Assembly: GCA_028713555.1 (NCBI GenBank)
Contig: JAQTOA010000002.1
Span: forward strand, 207,482 to 271,481
From: Sterolibacterium sp.
GTDB taxonomy: Bacteria; Pseudomonadota; Gammaproteobacteria; Burkholderiales; Rhodocyclaceae
Length of the DNA stretch: 64,000 bases
Reading direction: 5' to 3'
The stretch's first letter is position 1; the number at the start of each line of letters is the position of its first letter. Below, in pieces: positions 10,382 to 23,850 of this stretch. The notes below the pieces were generated by a model. The model had not been told where the DNA came from and did no database searches. It saw only the letters and a list, made by a program, of their open reading frames with translations. Position numbers and translations under genes: made by a program.

Positions 10382-11005
10382 ATGCCGCGCAAGCGACCCA
10401 GCCATCCTGGTTACTCTGAAGCCGTACGGCGCGACATTAGTAACGTGGCCGCCCGCCTGATGGCTGAGGACGGCATCTCCAGCTACGGGCTGGCCAAGCG
10501 TAAGGCGGCCAAGCAGCTCGGCATACCAGACAGCGAGGCGTTGCCCGCCAACCAGGAAATCGAGGAGGCTTTGCGCGTTTACCTGAGTCTCTATCAGGAA
10601 GAGGAGTTGCCAGAACGGTTAAAGCTGCTGCGCCAAGAAGCCTTGGTAATGATGCGCCTGCTCGAAAAATTCAGCCCTTACCTGGTTGGCCCTGCGCTTG
10701 ACGGCACTGCAGTTCGCTACGCTGAAGCAGAGATCGAACTGTTCGCCGACAGCGCTAAAGATGTTGAGATCTTCCTGTTAGATCAGGGTATAAGCTTCGA
10801 ACATGCAGACATTCGGCGAAACATCCTGCCTCATGTTTCTGATCAGATGGAGGCCAGGTTCCGCGTCGATGGCAATGATACGATACTTCTATTATCGATC
10901 TATCCGCATACCCTGGAGCGCATGCGCCGGCGTAATCCGCATACTGGCCATGTTGCTGGGCGTGCAAACATTGATACTGTTGCCGCTTTGCTGGAACAAA
11001 CTTGA
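10382..11005 (+). CDS. conserved hypothetical protein
   Basis: 207-aa ORF MPRKRPSHPGYSEAVRRDISNVAARLMAEDGISSYGLAKRKAAKQLG; overlaps the next gene start by 4 nt. Confidence 0.75.
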   Translation: MPRKRPSHPGYSEAVRRDISNVAARLMAEDGISSYGLAKRKAAKQLGIPDSEALPANQEIEEALRVYLSLYQEEELPERLKLLRQEALVMMRLLEKFSPYLVGPALDGTAVRYAEAEIELFADSAKDVEIFLLDQGISFEHADIRRNILPHVSDQMEARFRVDGNDTILLLSIYPHTLERMRRRNPHTGHVAGRANIDTVAALLEQT

Positions 11006-11580
11006 ATCCCAAAGCACGCTATGCGCTGCTCGCCGCCGCTGTGGCCATGCTCGCCGCTGTTGGGGGGATTCTTCTGGCCGATTTCGCCAAGCAATTCGAT
11101 ATATCCGCCACCGTTGAGCCAACAACGAGCACAGCACGATCCGTTGCTCAACTGTCAGCGCTGGCGCTGCCAGATACTAACGCAGTGACCCAACCATTGA
11201 ACCAATGGCGGGGGAAGTTGCTAATAATTAACTTCTGGGCAACCTGGTGTGCGCCTTGCCGCGAAGAAATGCCCGGCTTCTCGCGACTACAGAAGAAATA
11301 TGCGGCAAAGGGAATTCAATTTGTCGGAATCGCTATTGATTCCGTTAATAAGGTTAAGGAATTCTCACTCCCAACGCCGCTGACCTATCCCCTATTGATC
11401 GCCAGTCCGCCAGTAATGCAGATCCTCGCCGGTTTAGGTAATGCAGCCGGTGGATTGCCTTTTACCGTAGTGCTCGGACGCGACGGCTCTCTACGCCAAT
11501 CACGGCTGGGAATTTGGAATGAAACCGCATTGGAGGCAACTATCCTCACCTATTTGGAAGGTCAGTCCGCTCACCCTTAG
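11002..11580 (+). CDS. TlpA-family thiol:disulfide oxidoreductase
   Basis: LLIINFWATWCAPCREEMPGF with CxxC motif; N-terminal membrane anchor; TTG start. Confidence 0.9.
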   Translation: MNPKARYALLAAAVAMLAAVGGILLADFAKQFDISATVEPTTSTARSVAQLSALALPDTNAVTQPLNQWRGKLLIINFWATWCAPCREEMPGFSRLQKKYAAKGIQFVGIAIDSVNKVKEFSLPTPLTYPLLIASPPVMQILAGLGNAAGGLPFTVVLGRDGSLRQSRLGIWNETALEATILTYLEGQSAHP

Positions 11581-11617
11581 CTTATCCGACCGTTCTAAAA
11601 CTGAAGCCACAGCAACA

Positions 11618-11643
11618 AACAAGGCAGCCGAAGCTGCCTTGTT
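11618..11643. terminator. bidirectional stem-loop terminator between tlpA-like gene and atpC
   Basis: AACAAGGCAGC-CGAA-GCTGCCTTGTT between convergent genes. Confidence 0.75.
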
Positions 11644-11659
11644 GGATGTTGGACATACC

Positions 11660-12085
11660 TCAATGGGAACGTCTGCGCAATTTCTGGATCGCCGATAGTT
11701 GGGCAATGGCTTCCGCCAATTCGGCTTGGGCACGAACATAATCCATCTCAGAACTTCGGCTGGCCATGGCTTCCTCTGCTCTTTTCTTCGCGTCAAGCGC
11801 TTTGGCTTCATCCAGGTCCTTGCCGCGGATTGCCGTGTCGGCGAGCACCGTCACCCGGTTAGGCTGCACTTCCAGCATCCCTCCGGCAACGAAGAACAGT
11901 TCTTCGGCATCCTGGTTGGGCAGCTTGAGGCGCACAGTGCCAGCTTTGATGCGCGTCATCAGCGGCATATGCCCCGGCAGGATCCCCAATTCACCGGCTT
12001 CGCCAGGCAGCACGACGAACTCAGCCAAGCCGGAGTAGATCGACTCCTCTGCGCTGACAACATCAACGTGGATGGTCATTGCCAT
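11660..12085 (-). CDS. atpC: ATP synthase epsilon subunit
   Basis: [17 protein letters not shown]...[22 protein letters not shown]. Confidence 0.97.
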   Translation of the reverse strand: MAMTIHVDVVSAEESIYSGLAEFVVLPGEAGELGILPGHMPLMTRIKAGTVRLKLPNQDAEELFFVAGGMLEVQPNRVTVLADTAIRGKDLDEAKALDAKKRAEEAMASRSSEMDYVRAQAELAEAIAQLSAIQKLRRRSH

Positions 12086-12097
12086 TTGCTGGATTCC

Positions 12098-13504
<1,407 letters not shown>

Positions 13505-13556
13505 TTAGAAAACCAATGTTAAAAATTCGTTTAACTGCTGTCCTGGATGCAACGCC

Positions 13557-14426
13557 TTAAACAGCCGCCGCACCGCCGACAATCTCGGCGATTTCCTTGG
13601 TGATCGCCGCCTGGCGGGTCTTGTTGTAGATCAACTGTAAATCTTTGATGACAGTGCCCGCATTATCCGAGGCTGCCTTCATTGCCACCATGCGCGCCGA
13701 TTGCTCCGACGCCATGTTCTCTGCTACTGACTGATATACCAGCGCCTCGACGTAGCGCACCAGCAGTTCATCGACCACCGCCTTCGAGTCGGGCTCGTAA
13801 AGATAATCCCAACTGTGCGCTTGCTCGTCCTGCAATTGTTCTCCGGATAATGGCAGCAGTTGCTCCAAGACCGGCTCCTGCTTCATGGTATTCACAAAGC
13901 GGGTGTAAGCAATAAACACCACATCCAGTTCGCCGGCCGAGAAAGCATCGAGCAACACTTTGACCGGGCCGATCAGCTTTTCGAGATGCGGGGTGTCGCC
14001 CAAGCCGGTCACCTTGGACACCACGTTGGCGCCAAGCCGCTGCATGAACCCCAACCCCTTGTTGCCGACGCAGCCCACGCTGACATTCTTTACGCCAGCA
14101 GCATCCCAATCCTTGATACGGCCCAGCGCCAGCCTCAACACGTTGGTATTGAGGCCACCGCACAGACCCTTGTCGGTAGTGATGACAATCAGCCCGGCGT
14201 TGGCCACCTTGTCATTCTTTACCAGAAAGGGGTGCTTGTATTCGGAATTGGCGCGCGACAGGTTCGCGGCAATGCGACGAATCTTGTCGCCATACGGGCG
14301 CGCAGCTTTCATGCGCTCCTGTGCCTTGCGCATTTTCGAGGCCGCAACCATTTCCATAGCCTTGGTGATCTTGCGCGTGTTTTGCACGCTCAGGATCTTG
14401 GTGCGTATTTCCTTACCGCTCGCCAT
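13557..14426 (-). CDS. atpG: ATP synthase gamma subunit
   Basis: [36 protein letters not shown]. Confidence 0.97.
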   Translation of the reverse strand: MASGKEIRTKILSVQNTRKITKAMEMVAASKMRKAQERMKAARPYGDKIRRIAANLSRANSEYKHPFLVKNDKVANAGLIVITTDKGLCGGLNTNVLRLALGRIKDWDAAGVKNVSVGCVGNKGLGFMQRLGANVVSKVTGLGDTPHLEKLIGPVKVLLDAFSAGELDVVFIAYTRFVNTMKQEPVLEQLLPLSGEQLQDEQAHSWDYLYEPDSKAVVDELLVRYVEALVYQSVAENMASEQSARMVAMKAASDNAGTVIKDLQLIYNKTRQAAITKEIAEIVGGAAAV

Positions 14427-14448
14427 ATTCTGCTCCGTTCGCCAGGTT

Positions 14449-15987
14449 TCAGGCCCAGGTCTTCTTGAAGGCTTCGATTGCTGCTACCAAAGCTTTCTCG
14501 CTGTCTGCATCCAGGTCCTTGGAGGTTTCGATCTTGTCCAGCAAAGCGGCATAGGATTGCTTGAGGTAACCCATCAGGCCAGCTTCAAAAGACAAAGCGC
14601 GGTTGACCTCGATGTCGTCGTAATAGCCCTTGTTAACCGTGAGCAGGGTCACGGCCATTTCCGACACTTTCATTGGCGAATACTGTGCCTGCTTCATCAA
14701 CTCCGTCACCAGGCGACCGCGCTCAAGTTGCTTGCGCGTTGTTTCATCCAGGTCGGAAGCAAACTGGGCAAAAGCGGCCAGTTCACGGTACTGAGCAAGC
14801 GCCATACGCACACCGCCGCCAAGCTTCTTGATGACCTTGCATTGGGCCGCACCGCCAACGCGCGACACCGAGATACCGGCGTTGATGGCCGGTCGGATGC
14901 CCGCATTGAACAAGTCGGTTTCAAGAAAGATCTGGCCGTCGGTAATCGAAATCACATTGGTCGGAACGAAGGCTGTCACGTCGCCGGCCTGCGTCTCGAT
15001 AATCGGCAAGGCCGTGAGCGAACCCGTCTTGCCCTTGACTTCGCCATTGGTGAACTTTTCCACCCAGGCCTCGGACACGCGCGCGGCGCGCTCAAGTAAG
15101 CGACTGTGCAGATAGAATACATCGCCCGGATAAGCCTCGCGTCCGGGTGGACGGCGCAGCAGCAGCGATACCTGGCGGTAGGCCCAGGCTTGCTTGGTCA
15201 AGTCGTCATAAATGATCAGGGCATCCATGCCGCGATCGCGGAAGTACTCGCCCATGGAACAGCCGGAATAGGGGGCAAGATATTGCATAGCGGCCGACTC
15301 CGAAGCGGTTGCGGCAACGATGATGGTGTATTCCATCGCGCCGGCTTCGGTCAGCTTGCGCACCACGTTGGCGACAGTCGAGGCTTTTTGCCCGATCGCC
15401 ACGTAGATGCAGAACATGTTCTCGCCTTTTTGGTTGATGATTGCGTCAACCGCAACTGCCGTCTTGCCGGTCTGGCGGTCGCCAATGATCAACTCCCGCT
15501 GGCCGCGGCCGATCGGCACCATGGCGTCGATGGACTTCAGGCCGGTCTGCAAGGGTTGCGACACCGACTTGCGCCAAATCACGCCCGGCGCCACTTTTTC
15601 AATATTGTCGCTAAGCTTGGCGCCAATCGGGCCCTTGCCGTCGATCGGCTCGCCCAGCGCATTGACCACTCGGCCCAGCAGTTCTTTGCCGATCGGAACT
15701 TCAAGAATGCGCCCGGTGCATTTGACCATGTCGCCTTCGGTGATATGTTCGTATTCCCCCATGATGACGGCGCCCACCGAGTCGCGCTCGAGGTTCAGGG
15801 CCAGGCCAAAGGTATTGCCGGGAAACTCCAGCATCTCGCCCTGCATCACGTCAGCCAGACCATGCACCCGACAAATACCATCGGAAACCGATACTACGGT
15901 GCCCTCGGTACGGGATGTCGCGGCAAGATCCAGTTTCTGGATCCGGCTCTTGATCAGGTCGCTGATTTCGGAAGGATTGAGGTTCAT
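14449..15987 (-). CDS. atpA: ATP synthase alpha subunit
   Basis: [47 protein letters not shown]. Confidence 0.98.
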   Translation of the reverse strand: MNLNPSEISDLIKSRIQKLDLAATSRTEGTVVSVSDGICRVHGLADVMQGEMLEFPGNTFGLALNLERDSVGAVIMGEYEHITEGDMVKCTGRILEVPIGKELLGRVVNALGEPIDGKGPIGAKLSDNIEKVAPGVIWRKSVSQPLQTGLKSIDAMVPIGRGQRELIIGDRQTGKTAVAVDAIINQKGENMFCIYVAIGQKASTVANVVRKLTEAGAMEYTIIVAATASESAAMQYLAPYSGCSMGEYFRDRGMDALIIYDDLTKQAWAYRQVSLLLRRPPGREAYPGDVFYLHSRLLERAARVSEAWVEKFTNGEVKGKTGSLTALPIIETQAGDVTAFVPTNVISITDGQIFLETDLFNAGIRPAINAGISVSRVGGAAQCKVIKKLGGGVRMALAQYRELAAFAQFASDLDETTRKQLERGRLVTELMKQAQYSPMKVSEMAVTLLTVNKGYYDDIEVNRALSFEAGLMGYLKQSYAALLDKIETSKDLDADSEKALVAAIEAFKKTWA

Positions 15988-16006
15988 TTAAAAACTCCTA
16001 ATTCTG

Positions 16007-16543
16007 CTAATTCTGTAGAGCTACGCTCATTGCGGCGAGCTTGCCGCGGATCGAGGCATCGATCACCTGATCGCCAACCGCGATGCGGACGCCACCGATA
16101 AGTTCTGGATCGATGCTGACAGACGCCTGAATCTTGCACTTGAAGCGTTGCTCCAGGTCGGACACGAGTTGCGCAAGACTTGCGCCTTCAAGGACAAAGG
16201 CGGAAGTGATCTGTGCATCCTTGACCCCTTCGTGAACATGCTTCAGTTCCAGAAACAGGTCACGTATCTCGGACATGACCCCCAGGCGTTCGTTATCGAC
16301 CAGCAATCGGGCAAAGTTCTTCTGGTCGTTGGTAAGACTCCCGCCTACGGCATCGAGAAACATCTGCGTCAGGTCATTCGACGGCAGGCGTGGATTATCT
16401 ATGCACGCGCGCATCTCGGGATGAGCGGAAACCTGCTCCATGCGCTCCAGGACTCCGGCCCATTCCTCCAGCGCATTGCCTGCCACGGCCAGTTGATAGG
16501 TGGCCTCGGCATACGGACGAGCGAGGGTGACATTTTCCGCCAT
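16007..16543 (-). CDS. atpH: ATP synthase delta subunit
   Basis: MAENVTLARPYAEATYQLA; DPELIGGVRIAVGDQVIDASIRGKLAAM. Confidence 0.97.
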   Translation of the reverse strand: MAENVTLARPYAEATYQLAVAGNALEEWAGVLERMEQVSAHPEMRACIDNPRLPSNDLTQMFLDAVGGSLTNDQKNFARLLVDNERLGVMSEIRDLFLELKHVHEGVKDAQITSAFVLEGASLAQLVSDLEQRFKCKIQASVSIDPELIGGVRIAVGDQVIDASIRGKLAAMSVALQN

Positions 16544-16549
16544 GGCGTT

Positions 16550-17020
16550 TCAGAGCTCCGACTTCAAACTTGCCAGCAACTCGGCATGAACTTGGGCATT
16601 GACTTCGCGCCGCAAGATTTTCTCGGCGCCGGCCACGGCAAGTAGTGCCACCTGGTCGCGCAGATTTTCCTTGGCGCGCTGGGCTGCAACCGCCGCTTCG
16701 CCTTCGGCCGCTACGCGGGCCTGATTGATGATCTGAGCCGCCTCGGCGCGTGCCTCTTCAAGCAGATGCGCCGCCTGGCGCTCAGAACCGCCGATCATTT
16801 CGGTGGCTTTCTCACGCGCTTCACGCAGCGTATCCGTTGAACGGGTCTGGGCCAACTCGAGATCTTTCTTGCTGCGCTCTGCGGCTGCAAGACCTTCCTC
16901 GATTTTCTTCTGGCGCTCGGTTATGGCCGTCAACAACGGCGGCCAAATAAAGCTCGCGGTGAACCAGATAAAAATGGCGAACGCGATCCCCTGAGAGATC
17001 ATGGTCAAATTGATGTTCAT
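16550..17020 (-). CDS. atpF: ATP synthase b subunit
   Basis: [29 protein letters not shown] then long coiled-coil. Confidence 0.97.
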   Translation of the reverse strand: MNINLTMISQGIAFAIFIWFTASFIWPPLLTAITERQKKIEEGLAAAERSKKDLELAQTRSTDTLREAREKATEMIGGSERQAAHLLEEARAEAAQIINQARVAAEGEAAVAAQRAKENLRDQVALLAVAGAEKILRREVNAQVHAELLASLKSEL

Positions 17021-17056
17021 GGCTATCCCCTAGCCTGATCTGGCGCTTGACGCCAA

Positions 17057-17356
<300 letters not shown>

Positions 17357-17407
17357 TTAATTAACGAATGAAAAAGAGCTTGTTCAATCCAGATACGAGT
17401 TCCATGT

Positions 17408-18617
<1,210 letters not shown>

Positions 18618-18772
18618 ATCTTGTTGTTAACCCCCTCCAAAGAAGAGGGCACTAGCCAGTGGCGTACACAAAACCATGAGATTTTAACCTTATGGCTTAA
18701 TCCGAGTCAATGATAAATTTTAGCGTAAGAGTAAATAAACAGGATGCATGAGTCCCCACTAGGAATACATTT

Positions 18773-19621
18773 TCACCGCAGTCTTTCAAGGATACCCTCA
18801 AGCTGTTCGAGGCTACTGAAGCGGATCGTCAGACTACCAATCCCTTTCTTGTTGGCAAGCAGCCTAATCGGCGCGCCAATCTTGTCGGCCAGTTCCTCTT
18901 CAAGGCGCAAAAGATCCCGATCGGTCTTGTGCGCAGAAACCTTTTCCGTTGGTGGATTAAGTTCCCGAAACACCAGTTTTTCAGTATCGCGTACCGACAA
19001 ACCCTTATGCACAACTTGCACGGCCAGCCGCGCTTGGTCGACCTTGGGCAAGGGCAAGAGGGCACGGGCATGTCCCATATCGATCTCTCCAGAGAGCAGA
19101 CATTCTTGCACTGGTTTTGCCAAATGAAGCAAGCGCAATAAATTGGAGGCCGCTGGGCGCGAACGACCGACGGCGTCCGCCGCTTGCTGATGGGTCATGG
19201 CAAATTCGTCGATTAGCCGCTGGATGCCGGCAGCTTCCTCTAGCGGGTTAAGATTTTCTCGCTGAATATTTTCGATCAGCGACATGGCCAGTGCGGCTTC
19301 GTCCGGGATATTTCTTACCAGTGCCGGTACCTCGCTCATGCCAGCCATCTGCGCTGCACGCCAGCGTCGCTCGCCGGCGATAATTTCATACTTGCCCTCG
19401 CTCACGGGGCGCACCAGGATTGGCTGCATGACGCCCTGAAGCTTGATTGAAGCGGCTAACTCGCTGAGAGAATCCTGATCCATGCGGGTTCGTGGCTGAT
19501 ACTTACCGGGACGTAACGCGCTGATTTGCAATGTGTCCTGGCGCGTCGATTCGGGTCCGGTGTTGACATCGAGCAATGCGCCAAGTCCGCGGCCGAGGCC
19601 TTTCTGTTTGGGTGGATTCAT
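18773..19621 (-). CDS. parB: chromosome partitioning protein ParB
   Basis: KQKGLGRGLGALL; GERRWRAAQMAG; LIENIQRENLNPLEEA. Confidence 0.97.
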   Translation of the reverse strand: MNPPKQKGLGRGLGALLDVNTGPESTRQDTLQISALRPGKYQPRTRMDQDSLSELAASIKLQGVMQPILVRPVSEGKYEIIAGERRWRAAQMAGMSEVPALVRNIPDEAALAMSLIENIQRENLNPLEEAAGIQRLIDEFAMTHQQAADAVGRSRPAASNLLRLLHLAKPVQECLLSGEIDMGHARALLPLPKVDQARLAVQVVHKGLSVRDTEKLVFRELNPPTEKVSAHKTDRDLLRLEEELADKIGAPIRLLANKKGIGSLTIRFSSLEQLEGILERLR

Positions 19622-19634
19622 CGTGTAACTTCCT

Positions 19635-20402
19635 TTACATCGTTTTGACGCGTTCAATCATCTCGCTGGCGAAAGCTTGATAAGCCAGTGCTCCCTTTGC
19701 AGACTTGTCGAATAACACACCAGGAATGCCATAACTTGGCGCTTCGGCAAGTCGAATATTGCGCGGCACGATGGTTTTAAACACCTTGTCGCCAAAATGC
19801 TGTTCTAGTTCAGCCGAAACTTGGTGACCAAGCGTGGCACGGGTATCAAACATCACTCTCAGCAGACCAATGATCTTCAAATCTCGATTCAGGTTGCTGT
19901 GCACCTTCTTGATGGTGTTAACTAAATCGGACAGACCTTCCAACGCGTAATACTCGCATTGCATTGGAATCACTACGCCGTGCGCTGCACAGAGTCCGTT
20001 CAGGGTCAACAAGGAAAGTGACGGCGGACAATCGATCAGGACAAAATCGTATTCCTCCTGATGCTGAGCAAGTGCTTCTTTCAGCCGCATCTCGCGTCGC
20101 TCCAAATCGACCATCTCGACTTCTGCTCCGGCCAAGTCACGATTTGCCGGCAACAAATCAAACTTGCCCGAGGGCGAGGAAATTCGCGCTTGAAACAAAC
20201 TGGCAAGGCCAAGTAGCACCTGATAGACAGATTTTTCCAATCCGCGCTTGTCCACCCCGCTACCCATGGTGGCATTGCCTTGCGGATCGAGATCCACCAG
20301 CAACGTCCGCTGACCACTGGCAGCAAGGGCGGCAGCAAGGTTGACCGCAGTGGTGGTTTTGCCGACCCCACCTTTCTGGTTGGCAATGGCAAAAATATGC
20401 AT
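19635..20402 (-). CDS. parA: chromosome partitioning ATPase ParA
   Basis: MHIFAIANQKGGVGKTTTAVNLAAALA. Confidence 0.97.
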   Translation of the reverse strand: MHIFAIANQKGGVGKTTTAVNLAAALAASGQRTLLVDLDPQGNATMGSGVDKRGLEKSVYQVLLGLASLFQARISSPSGKFDLLPANRDLAGAEVEMVDLERREMRLKEALAQHQEEYDFVLIDCPPSLSLLTLNGLCAAHGVVIPMQCEYYALEGLSDLVNTIKKVHSNLNRDLKIIGLLRVMFDTRATLGHQVSAELEQHFGDKVFKTIVPRNIRLAEAPSYGIPGVLFDKSAKGALAYQAFASEMIERVKTM

Positions 20403-20410
20403 AATGTCCC

Positions 20411-21058
20411 TTATTCTGTCTTTTCAATAATGACTAAATTTCGTTGCGCCCCCAACTCTGGAACATGCAGTGGAATACACCGGGTGATCCTCCAATCGGC
20501 TTGGACTTGCGCAATCTCCTCGTTAGGAGGAACACCCTTCATTGCCAGCAGGCGACCACCCGGAGCAAGCAAGTGAGCACCCAGACGTACCAACTCAGCG
20601 AGGCTTGAAAAGGCGCGAGAAATGACTACTTCAAAAAGCTTTGGCGGCTTAAAGTCTTCAACTTTGACGCAGTGAATACTCACATTGTTGAGTTTCAGTT
20701 CGATCTTCGCCTGTTGTAGAAAGCTAGCTTTTTTGTGGCTGGATTCGATTAGCGCCACCGCAAGTTGTGGCCGGGCAATAGCCAGCGGTATGCCTGGCAA
20801 ACCACCACCGCTACCCACATCGGCGAGCGAACTGACATCAACCAAGCGCGTGTTCAGATGGGGTAAAACCGCCAAAGAATCGAGAAGATGCTGGCTGACC
20901 ATTAAGGTCTCATCGCGCACCGCAGTCAGATTGTAGCTGCGATTCCATTTGGCCAACAAAGCAAGGTAGGCATGGAGTTTCTCCTCCGCTGCAGTTGGCA
21001 GCACAACCCCGAGTTGCGCAATGCCTTTTCGAAGTAGCTCGGTGCTGTTCTGGTTCAT
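20411..21058 (-). CDS. rsmG: 16S rRNA (guanine527-N7) methyltransferase
   Basis: [40 protein letters not shown]; gene context. Confidence 0.95.
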   Translation of the reverse strand: MNQNSTELLRKGIAQLGVVLPTAAEEKLHAYLALLAKWNRSYNLTAVRDETLMVSQHLLDSLAVLPHLNTRLVDVSSLADVGSGGGLPGIPLAIARPQLAVALIESSHKKASFLQQAKIELKLNNVSIHCVKVEDFKPPKLFEVVISRAFSSLAELVRLGAHLLAPGGRLLAMKGVPPNEEIAQVQADWRITRCIPLHVPELGAQRNLVIIEKTE

Positions 21059-22959
21059 GCTTGCCGTTTCTTATGCGACGAATGTCGCTTCAAGTGCACC
21101 AGAAGAAGTGATATCGCTGCCGGAGTAACTCCTTGAATACGCGAAGCCTGCCCTAGGGTTTCGGGTTGAAACTGGCTGAGCTTCTGCCGTACTTCAATGG
21201 ACAAACCATGCACCGCGTTATAGTCGAAGTTTGTCGGCAAGGGCAATATTTCATAGGTTTGACTTTTCGTCACTTCTTCCATCTGTCGATCAATGTAACC
21301 TTGGTATTTGGCCTGAATTTCTACTTGCTCAATGACTTGCGTGTCGCTCTTGGATTCCCCGGTGGCGTCTTGGGTGGCAATTAGGGTTTGTAAATCCGCA
21401 TAACCAACCTGCGGTCGCCGCAGCAAGTCGAACAGCCGATATTCGCGTTCCAATGGCTGGCCGAGCACACGCATGGCATCGGCTTCGGCGACAATCTTCG
21501 GATTAACCCAAGTGGTCTTTAATCGCTCAGTCTCGGCAGCGATAGCATCGCGTTTGCGATTGAAAGCACCCCAACGAAGGTCTTCGACCACCCCCAACTC
21601 TCGGCCTATGTCGGTCAAACGCAGGTCTGCATTGTCCTCGCGCAGGCTCAAGCGGTACTCAGCACGGCTGGTGAACATTCGATACGGTTCGGAAACTCCG
21701 CGCGTAATCAGATCATCCACCAACACGCCAAGATAGGCTTGATCGCGGCGCGGGCACCATGCTGCCCTACCCTGTACTTGCAATGCCGCATTGATACCAA
21801 CCAGCAAACCCTGTGCAGCAGCTTCCTCGTACCCAGTGGTGCCATTAATTTGACCAGCGAAGAACAAGCCCGAGATAGATTTAGTCTCAAACGAAGATTT
21901 CAGGTTGCGTGGATCAAAATAATCATATTCGATTGCATACCCGGGCCGCAGAATGTGAGCGTTTTCAAGTCCCCGTATGCTTCGCACCAACGCCAGTTGT
22001 ACGTCGAAGGGCAAGCTGGTGGATATGCCCTGAGGGTAGACTTCGCGAGTACTCAAGCCCTCCGGTTCTAGAAATATCTGGTGACTGTCCTTGCCAGCAA
22101 AACGATGGATTTTGTCTTCTATCGAGGGACAATAGCGCGGACCAACACCCTCAATCACCCCGGTAAACATTGGCGAACGGTCGAGCCCATTACGAATGAT
22201 TTCGTGGGTACGCACATTGGTGTGTGTGATCCAGCACGGAACCTGGCGAGGATGCTGGTCGCGCCTGCCGAGAAAGGAAAATACCGGAGGGGGATCATCG
22301 CCGGGCTGAATCTGCAACGTTGAATAATCGATACTGCTACCGTCCAGACGTGGCGGCGTACCCGTCTTGAGGCGTCCGACCAGCAACTTCAATTCTCGCA
22401 AGCGTTGCGACAGCGTAATTGCCGGCGGGTCACCCGCACGGCCGGCATGGTAGTTTGCCAAGCCGACATGGACCAAGCCGCCAAGAAAGGTTCCCGCAGT
22501 AAGCACCACCGTTGCCGCTTCAAAGCGAATGCCCAACTGTGTGACTACACCGGCAATTCTGTCGCCTGCCACAATCAGATCATCAACTGCCTGCTGGAAC
22601 AAGGTCAAGTTGGCCTGGTTTTCCAAACGTCGGCGGATGGCCGCTTTATAGAGAATGCGATCAGTTTGGGCCCGGGTTGCCCGCACGGCGGGGCCTTTGC
22701 TGGAATTAAGTATGCGGAACTGGATGCCGGCTTCATCAGTGGCGGCTGCCATGGCTCCGCCTAGCGCATCGATTTCTTTGACCAGATGACCTTTACCGAT
22801 GCCACCGATGGATGGATTGCAAGACATCTGGCCCAAGGTTTCGATGTTGTGCGTAATTAACAGCGTCTTTACCCCGGCCCTCGCAGCAGCCAGCGCTGCC
22901 TCGGTGCCGGCATGACCGCCGCCAATTACGATGACATCGAAACGCGCGGGAGAAAGCAT
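21055..22959 (-). CDS. mnmG: tRNA uridine-5-carboxymethylaminomethyl modification enzyme MnmG
   Basis: [49 protein letters not shown]. Confidence 0.97.
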   Translation of the reverse strand: MLSPARFDVIVIGGGHAGTEAALAAARAGVKTLLITHNIETLGQMSCNPSIGGIGKGHLVKEIDALGGAMAAATDEAGIQFRILNSSKGPAVRATRAQTDRILYKAAIRRRLENQANLTLFQQAVDDLIVAGDRIAGVVTQLGIRFEAATVVLTAGTFLGGLVHVGLANYHAGRAGDPPAITLSQRLRELKLLVGRLKTGTPPRLDGSSIDYSTLQIQPGDDPPPVFSFLGRRDQHPRQVPCWITHTNVRTHEIIRNGLDRSPMFTGVIEGVGPRYCPSIEDKIHRFAGKDSHQIFLEPEGLSTREVYPQGISTSLPFDVQLALVRSIRGLENAHILRPGYAIEYDYFDPRNLKSSFETKSISGLFFAGQINGTTGYEEAAAQGLLVGINAALQVQGRAAWCPRRDQAYLGVLVDDLITRGVSEPYRMFTSRAEYRLSLREDNADLRLTDIGRELGVVEDLRWGAFNRKRDAIAAETERLKTTWVNPKIVAEADAMRVLGQPLEREYRLFDLLRRPQVGYADLQTLIATQDATGESKSDTQVIEQVEIQAKYQGYIDRQMEEVTKSQTYEILPLPTNFDYNAVHGLSIEVRQKLSQFQPETLGQASRIQGVTPAAISLLLVHLKRHSSHKKRQA

Positions 22960-23022
22960 CGATACAAGTCGCAAAAAAGAGGCGCAATCATACGCCTCTG
23001 AGCAGAAATTCTGAATTGTAAT

Positions 23023-23038
23023 TGTTTCACGTGGAACA
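23023..23038. promoter_or_regulatory. putative parS site
   Basis: TGTTTCACGTGGAACA, one mismatch to TGTTTCACGTGAAACA. Confidence 0.8.
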
Positions 23039-23070
23039 CTGTTCCCCCCAAGAGAGAAGCTAGTCAGTCT

Positions 23071-23086
23071 TGTTTCACGTGAAACC
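23071..23086. promoter_or_regulatory. putative parS site
   Basis: TGTTTCACGTGAAACC, contains full GTTTCACGTGAAAC palindrome. Confidence 0.88.
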
Positions 23087-23850
23087 TAAAGACAGACATC
23101 ACCCCCAAGACCAAGATAACTTTCAATCACCCGGGGGTCATCGGCCAACTCCGCCGCCGATCCTTCCATAGCAACCTCGCCGGTCTCCAGAACATAGGCA
23201 TAATCGGCCACTTGAAGCGCAGCACAGGCATTTTGCTCAACCAGCAACATGGATACTCCGCTCTTTTTCAAGTCAGCGATGATGTGGAAAATCTCCCGCA
23301 CAATCAGCGGCGCCAGACCAAGGCTAGGCTCATCCAACAACAACAGCCTAGGTTTGGCCATCAGGGCTCGCCCAACTGCCAACATTTGCCGCTCGCCACC
23401 AGATAAGGTTGCCGCCTTTTGTTTTTGCCGCTCTTTAAGACGCGGGAAAATTCGGTAGATGTGCGTCATGGTTTCACGCTCGTCGCGATAGCCTAAGCGA
23501 TGACGCATAAAAGCTCCGAGCAACAGGTTATCCTCGACGCTCATCTCTCCGAACAGTTCGCGATTTTCCGGCACTAGGCTCATGCCCAACGCCACCATGC
23601 GTTCAACCTCGATTTTCACCGGCGTCTCGCCAAAGAACATGATTTCGCCGGTTTGATGCGGTAACAAACCGATGATTGAAGCCAACATGGTGGTCTTTCC
23701 GGCACCATTCGGACCAATCACGGTGACAATCTGGCCCACCGTGACATCGATATTGACATGATGCAAGGCCTCAACTTTACCGTAAGAAACACTCAGGTCC
23801 CTGACTTTGAGTATTCCGTCGGTAGCAGTTGGCATTGGCTTGGGGCTCAT
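23086..23850 (-). CDS. livF: branched-chain amino-acid-type ABC transporter ATPase
   Basis: VIGPNGAGKTTMLASIIGLL; LSGGERQMLAVGRALMAKPRLLLLDEPSLGLAP. Confidence 0.92.
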   Translation of the reverse strand: MSPKPMPTATDGILKVRDLSVSYGKVEALHHVNIDVTVGQIVTVIGPNGAGKTTMLASIIGLLPHQTGEIMFFGETPVKIEVERMVALGMSLVPENRELFGEMSVEDNLLLGAFMRHRLGYRDERETMTHIYRIFPRLKERQKQKAATLSGGERQMLAVGRALMAKPRLLLLDEPSLGLAPLIVREIFHIIADLKKSGVSMLLVEQNACAALQVADYAYVLETGEVAMEGSAAELADDPRVIESYLGLGGDVCL

